Part shown: positions 30,930 to 43,464 of the stretch, one piece after another
How positions within the stretch are numbered: position 1 is the first letter of the stretch
How the letters are laid out: each line of letters opens with the position of its first letter
The notes under the pieces: model-generated
What the model was told of the DNA's origin: nothing
Database searches by the model: none
The model's input: only the letters and a program-made list of their open reading frames with translations
Assembly: GCA_021654635.1 (NCBI GenBank)
Contig: AP025179.1
Coordinates: forward strand, 3,286,001 to 3,350,000
Length of the DNA: 64,000 bases
Reading direction: 5' to 3'
Source: Mycobacterium kiyosense
GTDB taxonomy: Bacteria; Actinomycetota; Actinomycetes; Mycobacteriales; Mycobacteriaceae
Position numbers and translations under genes: made by a program

Positions 30930-33414
30930 TCAGCCGCGCAGGAAGGCTCCGACCCGATCGGCCGCGCAGCGCACCGCGGCGTCGCGGGCCGCGCTCGCGT
31001 CGTCCTCGGTCAGGGTGCGGTCCGGCGCGCGGAAACGAAGGGCGAACGTCAGTGACTTTCGGTCGTCGCCGATCTGGGGCCCGACGAACACGTCGAACAA
31101 TTGGATGTGCTCGAGCAGTGCCCCCGCGCCGTCACGAACGGCATCCAGGACCGACTGAGCGGGTACGTCGGCGGCCACCACCAGGCTGAGATCCTGGAAT
31201 ACCGCGGGGAACGGCGACACCCGCGGCGCCGGCAGTTGCCGGCCGGTCGGTATCGCATCCAGATCCAGCTCGACAGCGCAGGTGCCCTTGGGCAGGCCGG
31301 CGCGTTCGATGACGGCAGGATGCAGCTGGCCGGCATGACCGACCAGGGTGTCGCCGACCAGCACCTCGGCGCACCTACCCGGATGCCACGGCAGATGTTG
31401 GGCCGCCCGCAGCGTGACGTCGATTCCACTGGCGCGGGCGATAATGCGCACCGCCTCGAATGCGTCGGCCGCCTCGACGGCGCGCCCCGGGCCCCACGGC
31501 CCGCGCGGCTCACGCAGCCCGGCCAGCACCGCGGCGACATGTTGCGGCTGGCGCGGCAGCGACGCGTCCAACGCGGCGATCTCGGCATCGGTGGGCCGGC
31601 GATCGACCGCGATCAACTCGACGCCACGGGTCTGTTCGGTCGGCTGGACCACCTGGGCGATGGCGAACAGCGCGACATCGCCCAAACCTCGGGACACGTT
31701 GCGGCCCAATGCTTCCAGAAGCGCCGGGAGCAACGTGGTGGCCAGCGCCGGGCGGTCGGCCTCGAGCGGGTTGACCACTTTGGTGGTGGTGCGGCGAGCG
31801 TCGTCGGGCGGCAGCCCCCACAGGTCGAACACACCGGCCGGCAGAAACGGCGTCGGCAGGATCTCGACGTAGCCCGACAGGGCCAGCGACTTGCCGATCG
31901 CGCGGCGGCGCTGCTGGGTAGCCGTCAGGCCGCGTCCCGCGGGTGCGGCGGGCAGCACCGACGGTATGGCTTCCAGCCCCTCCAGCCGTAGCACTTCCTC
32001 GACGAGGTCGGCGACCTGCAGCAGGTCCGGGCGCCAGCTCGGTGGAGTCACGGTGAGGGTATCCCCGTCCTGGGCCACGCGGGCGCCGATCTGGGTGAGA
32101 CGACGCGCGGTGGTGCCCGGCGGGTAGTCGACGCCCGCGACGCGGGCCGGCAGGTCGGCGGTCACCTGGATCGGCGGTGGTGACCAATCCGCCCGCAGCG
32201 GGTCGCCGCGCCAGTCGGTCAGGCTCGGCTCGGCAACTCCCCGGCGATGTCGACGAGCAGCCGTGCGCAGCGATCCAGGACGGCCACCGAGATGGCCGGG
32301 TCCACCGCGCGCTCGTACCGGCGCGCGGCCTCGCTGGGCAGGTGGAGCCGGCGCTGGGTGCGCGAGATCGCGGCCGGGTCCCAGACGGCGGCTTCCAGCA
32401 GGATCTCGGTGGAGTCCGCGCGCACCTCGGTGCTGGCCGCGCCCATGACGCCGCCGATGGCCGTGGTTGCGACGTCGTCGACGATCAGGACGTCGGCGGG
32501 TTCGAGTTTGCGTTCGACGTCGTCGAGGGTGATCACGGTCTCGCCGGGGCGGGCGAAGCGCACCGCGAAGCCTCCGGTGATGCGGGCCCGGTCGTGGGCG
32601 TGCATCGGATGGCCGAGCTCGATCATCACGTAGTTGGTGACGTCGACGGCCGGCGAGGTGGGACGGATGCCGGACAGCAGCAGTCGTCGCTGCAGCCACC
32701 ACGGTGACACCGCCGCCGGATCGATCCCGACGACCGGGCGCAGCGCGAACCGGCGCACCTCCGTCGCCGGGTCGACGGTCAGCGGCCACGCTTCGCCTTC
32801 GACGGGCAGCGGCGGAACTTCGGCGGGGTCGACGAACTTCAGGTCGAAGGCGCAGGCGATTTCGCGGGCCAGCCCGCGCACCGACATCGCGTAGCCACGG
32901 TCGGGTGTGATGGCGAGGTGAAAGACGACGTCGTCCAGGCCCAGGACGACGGTCGCGTCCGCTCCTGGCTCGGCGGTGCCCGGCGGCAGCACCAGGATCC
33001 CGGAATGGTCGGCGCTCAAACCCAGTTCGGCCGCCGAACAGATCATGCCGTTGGAGTTGCGGCCGTAAGTCTTGCGTGCAGCGATCTTGAAGTCGCCGGG
33101 CAGCGTGGCCCCCGGAAGCGCCACGGCAACCAGGTCACCCACTTTGAAATTTGTTGCGCCACAAACGATTTCCTGCGGCTGGTCGGCACCGACGTCGACC
33201 AGGCAGGCGCGGATGGGTTTCTTGAATCCGCTGAGTTCCTCGATGTCGGTCACCCGGCCGACGGCCAAGGGCCCGTCGACCGGACCGAGCTCGATCACTT
33301 CTTCGATCTCGTGCCCGACCCGGACCAGCGCCTCTTGCAGCTCGGTTACGCTGACGTCCCAGTCCGGGGCGCCGGCGCGGACCACATCACGCAGCCAGCT
33401 GTACGGAACGCGCA

Positions 33415-33415
<1 letters not shown>
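30930..33415 (-). CDS. pheT: Phenylalanyl-tRNA synthetase beta subunit PheT, frameshifted as sequenced
   Basis: The beta chain of the alpha2-beta2 PheRS, carrying the tRNA-binding (EMAP-like) domain near the N-terminus ([14 protein letters not shown]), the B3/B4 editing domain in the middle, B5 (RLTQIGARV), a core-like region and the C-terminal FDX-ACB anticodon-binding domain ([15 protein letters not shown]). A missing base in the C run at 32238-32241 (plus-strand view) splits the frame at residue about 393. With it restored the protein is 828 aa (M. tuberculosis 831). ATG 33415 overlaps the pheS stop by one base (TGATG), so translation is coupled. An essential gene, so the frameshift is almost surely a sequence error. 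Confidence 0.94.
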
Positions 33416-34643
<1,228 letters not shown>

Positions 34644-35458
34644 TTACCCGTTGACGCTCATCGCGGGCACCGGGCGCTCGCTGAGCTGGTCGCCGCCGGG
34701 ATCGCGGGACCCGAACAGGCGTGCGGCCAGGTGCGCGACCACGGCCGCGAGCGCACCGACGACCGTTCCGGCCACCATCGACGCAGTGCTGTGCGCGAGG
34801 ATCAGGAACCCGAACCCCGCCGAGTTCAGCAACATGAAGCAGCGCAGCGGGCGTCCAGTGGACCTGCGCACGGAAGCGAGTCGAGATCAGCACCCCCCAG
34901 CAGGACGGCCACCGCGTGACCTGCGTTGGTGAAGTCGCCCCCGACGACTGCGGCCGTCACGCTCAACGAAATCCACCAGGCGATCCACGCCGGTCGCCAG
35001 GGCCGCGGGATGGTGGCAGTCAACGCACCCAGGGCCGCCAGCGCGCCGTAGCTCATCCCGACGTCGCTGGCGCGGGTGATCGTCCACGGCATCCAGCCCA
35101 TCTTCACCGCTAGGGCCAGCGCAGCGGCCACCACGAGCGTGGCCCCGATGTGACCCACCAGAAACGCCACGATCAGCCGCACCGTGCGCAGGTGCAGTTC
35201 GGCGAGCACCAGCAGACAGGTCAAAAACGGCATCCAGAACCACAGCGGACCCGCCTCGACCACAAACGCGCTACCGAGCAGCGTGTGCAGCCGGCCGTGC
35301 GACAGGTTGTGCAGATTGGTGCTGGCGTGCCTGATCAGCCGATCGTGGGCCTGCGGGCTCAGCATCAGCATGGTGATGCTGACACCGAATAACGTGGCCA
35401 TGTAGGCCACGGTGAAGCGAACCCGGAACAGCCGGGCGAAAATCTCGGAAAACATCAC
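34644..35458 (-). CDS. Polytopic rhomboid-like membrane protein (Rv1648-like), frameshifted
   Basis: About 270 residues with six or so predicted membrane segments. Order: FTVAYMATLFGVSITMLML; a His-rich stretch STNLHNLSHGRLHTLLGSAFV; WFWMPFLTCLLVLAEL; IVAFLVGHIGATLVVAAALA; DVGMSYGALAALGALTA; and NAGHAVAVLLG. Rhomboid proteases have HxxxH, GxSG and a late His in similar order, and here GMSYG and GHAVAVLLG resemble them, so a rhomboid fold is likely; protease activity is uncertain. The frame breaks between about 34830 and 34900, after which a matching membrane segment (GFGFLILAHSTASMVAG) continues in another frame. In M. tuberculosis this position is Rv1648, a 268-aa membrane protein. Confidence 0.75.
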
Positions 35459-35464
35459 CTTCCA

Positions 35465-36427
35465 CTATGCATGGACATTTGTCTCATCCGTGTTATCGCC
35501 AGCTGTCAAGTGCCTACCAACCTTGAGGCGATATATCGCCAAGTCAGGTGGGATGCCGGTGAGTTTGCTGGAGAACATCGGCCTGCGCGCCCGCCGGGCG
35601 GTGACGCCCATCGCGTCCAGCTCGCTTTGCGGTATCAGATCAAGAGTCGGACTCGAGATCATGATCCCGCCTTTGGTGGCGCGTTCCATCACCCGCGCCG
35701 CGATGTTGACGTCGACGCCCAGCCAGTCCGAACCCAGCCGCTGCGGCCGTCCGGTGTGGATGCCGACCCGCATCCGAGGTGTATATCCTTGTACCTCAAC
35801 GGATTTGATGGCTTCCTCGGCAGCGATGACGGCCTGGACCGCAACGGCAGGGCGCCGGAAGACCGCCATGATGCCATCGCCCGTGCGCTTGACGATGTGT
35901 CCGCCGGCATCCAGCAGCGGAGACTCGACGGCGCGCGCCACCTGCCGCAACAAGGCCAAGGCGGCCTCGTCGCCGGCCTGCAGTGACCACGAGGAGTAAC
36001 CCACCAGATCGGTGAACACCAGCGTCACTTCGGGGTTTGCCGGTTTGCGCGAGACCGCCTCGGTCATCGCCTGCCACACCTGTAACACACCCAGGCTGAC
36101 CTCGCGCGATGCCGCGTCGCGATCCCCGAGTAACCGGTGGGCGGCGCGGGCCGCGGCACGGGGACCACCCTCACCGGCCGTCGAGAGCGGATCGCCGAAT
36201 TCGGGGTCGCCGGGCAGCAAGCGCCGGGCCCGCTTGACGAAGTTCACCACGCCTGGGCTGCGGTTGGTGTTGCGGAGCCACCTGGCCGGGGACCGCCGTC
36301 GAGGAGCGTCTTCGGCCACCGCCGTCGTGGTCTCGTCGGCTGAGCCGGACTTTGCTCCGTCGGGCGCGACCTCCACCCGGCCAGGGTATTTGGTCCGGAC
36401 TGACCCGGGCAACGAGGGCTGCGCCAC
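35465..36427 (-). CDS. Class III adenylate cyclase (Rv1647-like)
   Basis: A 320-residue soluble cyclase with an N-terminal basic, helical region and a single catalytic domain from about residue 135. Metal-binding Asp is in VTLVFTDLVGYSS. The substrate-specifying Lys and second Asp are in VKRTGDGIMAVF. LGVDVNIAARVMERA supplies the second specificity Asp and the transition-state Asn and Arg. The Lys-Asp pair predicts ATP, so the product is cAMP; the domain must dimerise to work. The start is GTG 36427; shorter starts are possible because the N-terminus is poorly conserved. Six bp upstream of the rhomboid-like gene, hence co-transcribed. Confidence 0.9.
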   Translation of the reverse strand: MAQPSLPGSVRTKYPGRVEVAPDGAKSGSADETTTAVAEDAPRRRSPARWLRNTNRSPGVVNFVKRARRLLPGDPEFGDPLSTAGEGGPRAAARAAHRLLGDRDAASREVSLGVLQVWQAMTEAVSRKPANPEVTLVFTDLVGYSSWSLQAGDEAALALLRQVARAVESPLLDAGGHIVKRTGDGIMAVFRRPAVAVQAVIAAEEAIKSVEVQGYTPRMRVGIHTGRPQRLGSDWLGVDVNIAARVMERATKGGIMISSPTLDLIPQSELDAMGVTARRARRPMFSSKLTGIPPDLAIYRLKVGRHLTAGDNTDETNVHA

Positions 36428-36582
36428 CCCGTGTGCGCTGACGCGACAAACATGCTGATCACGCGGTTACGGCGGCGCTGTGGAGAGTGGGTAACGACGG
36501 TGCGACGCGTATGCCGAAATCGTGGACAACGCACGTTGTCAACGCTTATCGTGATCGCAGTACAGGCGCTTTGGAGGCCGTC
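36428..36582. other. Divergent promoter region, cyclase / DUF2236 gene
   Basis: 155 bp with no gene. M. tuberculosis has PPE24 (Rv1646) between the two equivalent genes; no trace of a PPE motif is present here. GGAGG at 36573-36577 is the ribosome-binding site of the plus-strand gene. Confidence 0.5.
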
Positions 36583-37629
36583 ATGACAGTCACATCGGCA
36601 ACGACGCCGGCTGACCCGCTCGGGCCCGACTCGCTGACGTGGAAGTACTTCGGAGATCTGCGCACCGGGATGATGGGCGTCTGGATCGGCGCGATCCAGA
36701 ACATGTACCCGGAACTGGGCGCGGGTGTCGAAGAACACTCCATCCTGCTGCGCGAACCGCTGCAGCGAGTGGCCCGCTCGGTGTACCCGATCATGGGTGT
36801 GGTCTACGACGGCGACCGCGCCGCCCAGACCGGCCGGCAGATCAAGGGCTACCACTCCACCATCAAGGGAGTCGACGGCGAGGGCCGCCGCTATCACGCC
36901 CTGAACCCCGAGACCTTCTACTGGGCGCACGCGACGTTCTTCATGCTCGTCATCAAGGTGGCCGAATACTTCTGCGGCGGCCTGACCGAGGCCGAGAAGC
37001 GTCAGCTGTTCGACGAGCACGTGCAGTGGTACCGCATGTACGGGATGAGCATGCGTCCGGTGCCCAAATCGTGGGACGAATTCCAGGAGTACTGGGAGCG
37101 CGTGGGCCGAGACGAGTTGGAGATCAACCAGGCGACCCTGGACATCTTCAACATGCGCATTCCCAAGCCGAAGTTCGTGCTGATGCCCACTCCCGTCTGG
37201 GACCAGATCTTCAAGCCGCTGGTGGCCGGTCAGCGCTGGATCGCGGCCGGCCTGTTCGAGCCCGCCGTGCGAGAGAAAGCCGGGATGCACTGGACGCCGG
37301 GCGACGAGATCCTTTTGCGCGTGTTCGGCAAGATGGTCGAGCTGGCCTTCCTGGCCGTGCCCGACGAGATCCGGCTGCACCCCCGCGCGCTGGCCGCCTA
37401 CCGCCGCGCCGAAGGACGGGTCCGCAGCGACGCGCCACTGGTCGAGGCACCCGCGTTCATGGCACCGCCGCGGGATCGGCGCGGCCTGCCCATGCATTAC
37501 TTTCCGCCGCGCCCCCGGTCACCGCTGGACCCGGCCAAAGCGTTGATGGAGCGCGCGGGTTCGCTGGTGCACAACACCTTGTCAATTGCTGGGTTGCGAC
37601 CGGCCCGGGGACGCAGCCGGGCGGCTTGA
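36583..37629 (+). CDS. DUF2236 (MpaB/latex-clearing-like) protein, Rv1645c-like
   Basis: A 348-residue protein of the DUF2236 family, which includes the haem oxygenase Lcp and MpaB. Conserved parts seen: RSVYPIMGVVYDGDRAAQTGRQIKGYH, YWAHATFFMLVIKVAEYFCG and DEHVQWYRMYGMSMRPVPKSW, the last two being the usual helical core with conserved His residues. The substrate is unknown. ATG 36583 (MTVTSATTPADPLG) is preferred over an earlier GTG because GGAGG lies 5 bp before it. It converges on tsnR with a 5-bp gap. Confidence 0.82.
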   Translation: MTVTSATTPADPLGPDSLTWKYFGDLRTGMMGVWIGAIQNMYPELGAGVEEHSILLREPLQRVARSVYPIMGVVYDGDRAAQTGRQIKGYHSTIKGVDGEGRRYHALNPETFYWAHATFFMLVIKVAEYFCGGLTEAEKRQLFDEHVQWYRMYGMSMRPVPKSWDEFQEYWERVGRDELEINQATLDIFNMRIPKPKFVLMPTPVWDQIFKPLVAGQRWIAAGLFEPAVREKAGMHWTPGDEILLRVFGKMVELAFLAVPDEIRLHPRALAAYRRAEGRVRSDAPLVEAPAFMAPPRDRRGLPMHYFPPRPRSPLDPAKALMERAGSLVHNTLSIAGLRPARGRSRAA

Positions 37630-37634
37630 GGTTT

Positions 37635-38435
37635 TCAGCCGCGCGACCCCAGCCGCAACACACGCGAACTCTGATACAGGCAGATCGCCGCCGCGGCCGC
37701 AACATTGAGGCTCTCCGCTGCTCCGGCCATCGGGATACGCAGGCGGCGATCGGCCTGGACCGCGATTTCGGTGGGCAGCCCGTGGGATTCCGGCCCGAAC
37801 AACCATGCCGTCGGGTCGCCCAGCAGCCCGTCGGCGTCATCCAGGGAGATCTCCCCGTCCACGGTGGTGGCCAGCAACTGCAGACCGGCCGCGCGCAGCC
37901 GGCCCAACGCGTCCGCGGCATCGTGGGCAACGATGACGGGAACCGCGAAGATGCTGCCGGCGGAGGCACGCAAGCACTTGCCGTTGTACGGGTCCACGCT
38001 GTGTCCGGCCAGCACCACCGCCGCGGCGCCCATGGCATCGGCGATCCGGATCAAGGTGCCGGCATTGCCGGGTTCACCGATTGCGACGGCGACGGCGATC
38101 AGCCTCGGCGAGCTGTCGAGCACCTCGTCGAGCGTGGTCTGCGGAATCTCACACACGGCCACCAGACCTGCCGGTGTGACGGTGTCCGACAACGACTTGG
38201 CGGCGCGCTCGGTCACCAGGTGCACCGGTGCGGCCTGTGCTGCCAGCAGCGCCTCGTGGCGGCGCGCGGCGTCTTCGGTGACGAAAACCTCACGAACCAG
38301 GCCGCGCGCCGCAGCCGCCTGCACCAGGTTGAATCCCTCGGCCAGGAACCGCCCGTCGCGGCGCCGGCCCACGTGACGGTGCAACTTGACCGCCGCGGCC
38401 ACCCGGGCCGAACGTTCGGTGAGCGCGGCCTGCAC
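37635..38435 (-). CDS. tsnR: SpoU/TrmH-family rRNA 2'-O-methyltransferase TsnR
   Basis: A 266-residue SPOUT methyltransferase. An N-terminal RNA-binding domain (RFLAEGFNLVQAA) is followed by the knotted catalytic domain with the three SpoU motifs: IGEPGNAGTLIRIADAMGAAAVVL, LFGPESHGLP and RIPMAGAAESLNVAAAAAICLYQ. It probably methylates 23S rRNA and is named tsnR in M. tuberculosis (Rv1644). GTG start at 38435, 17 bp after rplT, so it is the last gene of the infC-rpmI-rplT-tsnR operon. Confidence 0.93.
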   Translation of the reverse strand: MQAALTERSARVAAAVKLHRHVGRRRDGRFLAEGFNLVQAAAARGLVREVFVTEDAARRHEALLAAQAAPVHLVTERAAKSLSDTVTPAGLVAVCEIPQTTLDEVLDSSPRLIAVAVAIGEPGNAGTLIRIADAMGAAAVVLAGHSVDPYNGKCLRASAGSIFAVPVIVAHDAADALGRLRAAGLQLLATTVDGEISLDDADGLLGDPTAWLFGPESHGLPTEIAVQADRRLRIPMAGAAESLNVAAAAAICLYQSSRVLRLGSRG

Positions 38436-38452
38436 AGCCCGCGACCAGCCGG

Positions 38453-38842
38453 TTAGGCAGCTTCTCCGGAGGGAGCGTTGACGTCCTGGGGCAGCGCGGC
38501 GCGGGCGACCTCGACGAGCGCGGTGAACGCCGCCGGATCACTGATCGCGATGTCGGCGAGGTTCTTGCGGTCGACCTCGACACCCGCGGCCTTGAGGCCC
38601 TGGATCAGCCGGTTGTAGGTGATGTCGTTGGCACGCGCGGCGGCGTTGATCCGCGAGATCCACAACTTGCGGAACTCTCCCTTGCGGGCACGACGGTCGC
38701 GGTAGGCGTAGTTCAGCGAATGCAGTTGCTGCTCTTTGGCTTTGCGGTAGAGCCGGGACCGCTGACCGCGGTAGCCCTTCGATGCCTTCAGGACGCTGCG
38801 CCGCTTCTTGTGGGCGTTGACCGCCCGCTTCACGCGTGCCAT
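38453..38842 (-). CDS. rplT: 50S ribosomal protein L20
   Basis: A 129-residue L20, matching M. tuberculosis length. Basic N-terminal arm ([19 protein letters not shown]) and signature [36 protein letters not shown]20 nucleates early 50S assembly. In Bacillus it also represses its own operon through the infC leader; whether this happens here is open (see the leader at 39758-40035). 79 bp after rpmI. Confidence 0.98.
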   Translation of the reverse strand: MARVKRAVNAHKKRRSVLKASKGYRGQRSRLYRKAKEQQLHSLNYAYRDRRARKGEFRKLWISRINAAARANDITYNRLIQGLKAAGVEVDRKNLADIAISDPAAFTALVEVARAALPQDVNAPSGEAA

Positions 38843-38921
38843 GGGTGTTCCTACTCTCGTTCAAACTTTGGTCGGGCTCTAACAGCCCGGAATCGGTCAA
38901 GGGGTGGGGTGCGAACGCCGG

Positions 38922-39116
38922 TCAGCCGTTGAGCAGCGACTTGACCCGCTTGGTGTCGTTGGCCGCGACGACCGTGCGACCGTCCAGCCGCCGGGTGCGC
39001 TTAGTGGCCTTGTGCTCGAGCAAGTGCCGGCGGTTTGCTTTCTGCCGGACGATCTTGCCGGTTCCGGTGCGCCGGAACCGCTTCGAGGCCCCGCTGTGAG
39101 TCTTGGCCTTGGGCAT
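38922..39116 (-). CDS. rpmI: 50S ribosomal protein L35
   Basis: A 64-residue L35: [20 protein letters not shown], then the basic [18 protein letters not shown] core and C-terminal VKSLLNG. Standard length, intact. Between infC (53 bp) and rplT (79 bp). Confidence 0.98.
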   Translation of the reverse strand: MPKAKTHSGASKRFRRTGTGKIVRQKANRRHLLEHKATKRTRRLDGRTVVAANDTKRVKSLLNG

Positions 39117-39169
39117 GTTCCCTCGATTTCTTCAGGTTCGTGGTTCTTGTTCTTGGTTCTTGCAGACGA

Positions 39170-39757
<588 letters not shown>

Positions 39758-40035
39758 GGGGCCTCCCTCGTTGGCTTGGGTTTCAGTGCGGTCCAGTCCT
39801 GGACAGCCGGAAACAGCGGTGGGGACACACCAACCATCAGCAAAAAAGCCCTGCAGAAGCAGGGCCCAATGCCGACCGATCACGGCTTGGACAGCTCCAG
39901 CCGCCTGCGTCAAGCGCAGACCAGGCACCGTAGATGCCTGTGACCGGACCGAATAGCCTGTACGGCTTCCGGTGGGAGTGGGACTCCACTTAACGTTCCC
40001 TGGCGTTCGCCGGGATGGTCGCAGCGGTAAGTCTA
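39758..40035 (-). promoter_or_regulatory. infC operon leader with candidate promoter
   Basis: Upstream of infC there are about 265 bases of likely untranslated leader. A TAGACT hexamer (minus strand, 40035-40030) fits a -10 element and would place the start near 40023. The leader contains an intrinsic terminator (39842-39865) and, after it, the near-perfect hairpin GTCCAG-TC-CTGGAC (39791-39804, plus-strand view). A segment CTGTCCA occurs both before and after the terminator, which could allow alternative pairing. This looks like transcription attenuation, as known for infC leaders of Bacillus; the ligand here is unknown. Confidence 0.55.
39842..39865 (-). terminator. Intrinsic terminator inside the infC leader (attenuator)
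   Basis: On the minus strand GCCCTGC-TTCT-GCAGGGC forms a 7-bp GC-rich stem with a 4-base loop, directly followed by TTTTTT. It is the only textbook stem-plus-T-run terminator I found in the window. It lies about 85 bases before the infC start, on the coding strand and upstream of the gene, so it would abort infC-rpmI-rplT-tsnR transcription unless bypassed. Confidence 0.8.
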
Positions 40036-40128
40036 ACAGCAATTACACTTCGGCTCGGCAACGCGCCCATTTGCGGACGGGCCGCAACACCAGGAATTTC
40101 GTAGATTTAGGGCATATCCTCGCCGTCT

Positions 40129-43100
40129 GTGACACTCATCAAGCCTCGCTCGGTGCGCCGGCCGTCATCCCGGTACCACTGGCTGCCCGCGGTGGCCGGC
40201 TGGACCGTCGGCGTCATCGCAACCGTGTCGCTGCTGGCCAGTCTGTCGCCGCTGATCCGCTGGCTCATCCACGAGCCGCGCGAATTCATCAACAGCTACC
40301 TGTTCAACTTCCCGGACACCAGCTTCGCCTGGTCGTTCGTGCTCGCGTTGCTGGCCGCGGCGCTCACCGCGCGCAAACGCATCGCCTGGGTGGTGCTGCT
40401 GGGCAACATGGTGGTCTCCGCGGGCATCAACGCCGCCGACATCGCCGCGGGCGGCAACACCCCCGCCGAGGCGTTCGGCGAGAACCTCGGCTTCGCTTTT
40501 CACATCGTGGCCACTGTCCTGCTGGTGCTGGGCTACCGGGAATTCTGGGCCAAGGTGCGCCGCGGCGCATTGTTCCGGGCGGCCGCGGTGCTGGTGGTCG
40601 GCGGGGCGATCGGAATCCTCGCGTCGTGGGCCCTGGTGGAGATGTTTCCCGGCACGCTGGCGCCCCAGGACCGGCTGCCCTACGTCGCCAACCGGGTGAT
40701 CGGATTCGGCCTGATCGACTCCGACGTGTTCACCGGGCGCCCGCATGTCTTCCTGAACGCGATATTCGGACTGTTCGGCGCGTTCGCCCTGATCGCCGCC
40801 GCGATCGTGCTGTTTTTGTCCCAGCGCGCGGACAACGCACTGACCGGCGAGGACGAATCCGCGATCCGCGGGCTCGTCGAGCTGTACGGCAAGAACGACT
40901 CGCTGGCGTACTTCGCCACGCGGCGGGACAAGTCAGTGATCTTCGCCCCCAGCGGGCGCGCCGCCATCACCTACCGGGTGGAAGTCGGCGTCTGCCTGGC
41001 CAGCGGCGACCCCGTCGGTGACCCCAAAGCGTGGCCGCAGGCCATCGACGCGTGGCTGCAGCTGTGCCAGACATACGGCTGGGCGCCCGGCGTGATGGGC
41101 GCCAGTTCCCAAGGCGCCCAGGTGTTCCGCGAGGCCGGACTCAACGCTCTGGTGCTGGGCGACGAGGCCATTCTGCGGCCGGCCGAATACAAGCTGTCCG
41201 GGCCCGAGATGCGCGGCGTGCGTCAGGCGGTCACCCGGGCCCGGCGCGCGGGGTTGACGGTGCGCATCCGGCGGCACCGCGACATCTCCCCCGACGAGAT
41301 GGCGAAAACCGTCGAGCGGGCGGACGCCTGGCGCGACACCGAAACCGAACGCGGCTTCTCGATGGCGCTGGGCCGGCTGGGCGATCCCGCCGACGCCGAC
41401 TGCCTGCTGGTCGAGGCGGTCAACCCGGGCGGCGAGGTGGTTGCGATGCTGTCCCTGGTGCCCTGGGGCGCCACCGGCGTTTCGCTGGACCTGATGCGCC
41501 GATCACGGGAGTCACCCAACGGCACCATCGAGCTGATGGTCAGCGAGCTGACGCTGCACGCCGAAAGTCTGGGCATCAGCCGAATCTCGTTGAATTTCGC
41601 CGTTTTCCGCTCGGCATTCGAGCAGGGCGAGCAGCTCGGCGCGGGACCGGTAGCGCGGTTGTGGCGTGGCCTGCTGGTGTTCTTCTCGCGGTGGTGGCAG
41701 CTGGAAACCCTCTACCGCTCCAACGCCAAGTATCAACCCGAATGGGTGCCCCGTTACGCCTGCTACGAGGACGCCCGGATGATCCCGCGGGTCGGCGTCG
41801 CCTCGGTGATCGCCGAGGGCTTCCTAGTGCTGCCGTTCAGTCGGCGCGACAAGGTGCACACCGGTCATCACCCCGCCGTGCCGGAGCCGCTGGTGGCGAC
41901 CGGCTTGTTGCACCCTGACGGCACCGCACCGGACGTCAGCGGACTGCAAGATGCCGAGATCCCCGAACACGACGAGTCGGGCCGCCGCCAGCCCGAGCAG
42001 GTGCGGGTGCGGCTGGCGAAGCTGAAGAAGCTGCGCGACAACGGCATTGACGCCTATCCGGTCGGCCAACCGCCCAGTCACACGGTGACCGAGGCACTGC
42101 AGGCCGCCGACGACGCCGATGTGGTGGTGTCCGGGCGCATTCTGCGGGTCCGCAACTACGGCGGCGTGCTGTTCGCCCAGCTGCGCGACTGGTCCGGGGA
42201 AATGCAAGTGCTACTGGACAATTCACGTTTGCGGCACGGCCGCGCCGCTGACTTCAACGCCGCGATCGACCTCGGTGACCTGGTGGAGACGACCGGGCAC
42301 ATGGGCTTCAGCGACAAGGGCACCCGATCGCTGATCGTGAGCGATTGGCGGTTGATCGGCAAGTGCCTGCGGCCGCTGCCGAACAAGTGGAAAGGGCTCA
42401 CCGACCCCGAGGCCCGGGTGCGGACCCGCTATGTCGACCTGGCCGTCAACACCGAGTCCCGCGACCTGATCACCGCCCGCAGCGCCGTACTGCGGTCGAT
42501 CCGGGAAACGTTGTTCGGCAAGGGATTCATCGAGGTCGAGACCCCGATGCTGCAGCAGGTGCACGGTGGGGCGACCGCCCGGCCGTTCGTGACCCACATC
42601 AACGCCTACTCCATGGACCTGTACCTGCGCATCGCCCCGGAGCTGTACCTCAAACGGCTCTGTGTGGGAGGCGTGGAGCGGGTTTTCGAGGTCGGCCGGG
42701 CCTTCCGCAACGAGGGCGTCGACTTCAGCCACAACCCCGAGTTCACCCTGCTGGAGGCATATCAGGCGCACGCCGACTACAAGGTGTGGATCGACGGCTG
42801 CCGCGAACTGATCCAGAACGCCGCCCAGGCCGCCAACGGCGCACAGACCGCGATGCGGCCCAGGACTCAGGATGATTCGGTTAGCCACAGCGGCCGTCTG
42901 GAACCGGTCGACATCTCCGGGGTCTGGCCGGTCAAGACCGTCCATGACGCGGTTTCCGAAGCCCTGGGCGAGCAGATCGATCCCGACACCGGCCTGGCCC
43001 GACTGCGTAAGCTGTCCGACGCCGCCCGCATCCCCTACCGCGCCTACTGGGACGCCGGCGCGGTGGTGCTGGAACTCTACGAGCACCTGGTCGAGGCGCG

Positions 43101-43464
43101 CACCGAACAGCCCACCTTCTACATCGACTTCCCCACCTCGGTGTCGCCGCTGACCAGGCCGCACCGCAGCAGGCGCGGCGTCGCCGAGCGCTGGGACCTG
43201 GTGGCGTGGGGCGTCGAACTGGGCACCGCCTACAGCGAACTCACCGATCCGGTGGAACAGCGGCGCCGTCTCGAGGAGCAGTCGCTGCTGGCCGCCGGCG
43301 GCGACCCGGAGGCCATGCAACTCGACGAGGACTTCCTGCAGGCGATGGAATACGCGATGCCGCCCACCGGCGGGCTGGGCATGGGCGTCGACCGGGTGGT
43401 GATGCTGATCACCGGGCGCAGCATCCGCGAGACGCTGCCCTTCCCGCTGGCCAAGCCGCACTGA
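40129..43464 (+). CDS. lysX: LysX, lysyltransferase fused to lysyl-tRNA synthetase
   Basis: A 1111-residue bifunctional membrane protein that makes lysyl-phosphatidylglycerol, which gives resistance to cationic peptides. Residues about 15-235 hold several membrane helices. About 240-590 is an MprF-type DUF2156 transferase domain ([16 protein letters not shown]). From about 620 on there is a class II LysRS: OB fold ([21 protein letters not shown]), motif 2 ([22 protein letters not shown]) and motif 3 ([15 protein letters not shown]). The catalytic part charges tRNA-Lys, which donates lysine to the lipid. GTG start 40129; a TAGATT -10 candidate lies at 40102-40107. Intact; M. tuberculosis LysX is 1172 aa. 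Confidence 0.95.
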   Translation: MTLIKPRSVRRPSSRYHWLPAVAGWTVGVIATVSLLASLSPLIRWLIHEPREFINSYLFNFPDTSFAWSFVLALLAAALTARKRIAWVVLLGNMVVSAGINAADIAAGGNTPAEAFGENLGFAFHIVATVLLVLGYREFWAKVRRGALFRAAAVLVVGGAIGILASWALVEMFPGTLAPQDRLPYVANRVIGFGLIDSDVFTGRPHVFLNAIFGLFGAFALIAAAIVLFLSQRADNALTGEDESAIRGLVELYGKNDSLAYFATRRDKSVIFAPSGRAAITYRVEVGVCLASGDPVGDPKAWPQAIDAWLQLCQTYGWAPGVMGASSQGAQVFREAGLNALVLGDEAILRPAEYKLSGPEMRGVRQAVTRARRAGLTVRIRRHRDISPDEMAKTVERADAWRDTETERGFSMALGRLGDPADADCLLVEAVNPGGEVVAMLSLVPWGATGVSLDLMRRSRESPNGTIELMVSELTLHAESLGISRISLNFAVFRSAFEQGEQLGAGPVARLWRGLLVFFSRWWQLETLYRSNAKYQPEWVPRYACYEDARMIPRVGVASVIAEGFLVLPFSRRDKVHTGHHPAVPEPLVATGLLHPDGTAPDVSGLQDAEIPEHDESGRRQPEQVRVRLAKLKKLRDNGIDAYPVGQPPSHTVTEALQAADDADVVVSGRILRVRNYGGVLFAQLRDWSGEMQVLLDNSRLRHGRAADFNAAIDLGDLVETTGHMGFSDKGTRSLIVSDWRLIGKCLRPLPNKWKGLTDPEARVRTRYVDLAVNTESRDLITARSAVLRSIRETLFGKGFIEVETPMLQQVHGGATARPFVTHINAYSMDLYLRIAPELYLKRLCVGGVERVFEVGRAFRNEGVDFSHNPEFTLLEAYQAHADYKVWIDGCRELIQNAAQAANGAQTAMRPRTQDDSVSHSGRLEPVDISGVWPVKTVHDAVSEALGEQIDPDTGLARLRKLSDAARIPYRAYWDAGAVVLELYEHLVEARTEQPTFYIDFPTSVSPLTRPHRSRRGVAERWDLVAWGVELGTAYSELTDPVEQRRRLEEQSLLAAGGDPEAMQLDEDFLQAMEYAMPPTGGLGMGVDRVVMLITGRSIRETLPFPLAKPH

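Noticed and set aside
36639-38456. Long plus-strand frame over the DUF2236 and tsnR genes
   Set aside because: Out of frame with the DUF2236 protein and antisense to tsnR; Arg/Gly-rich without motifs.
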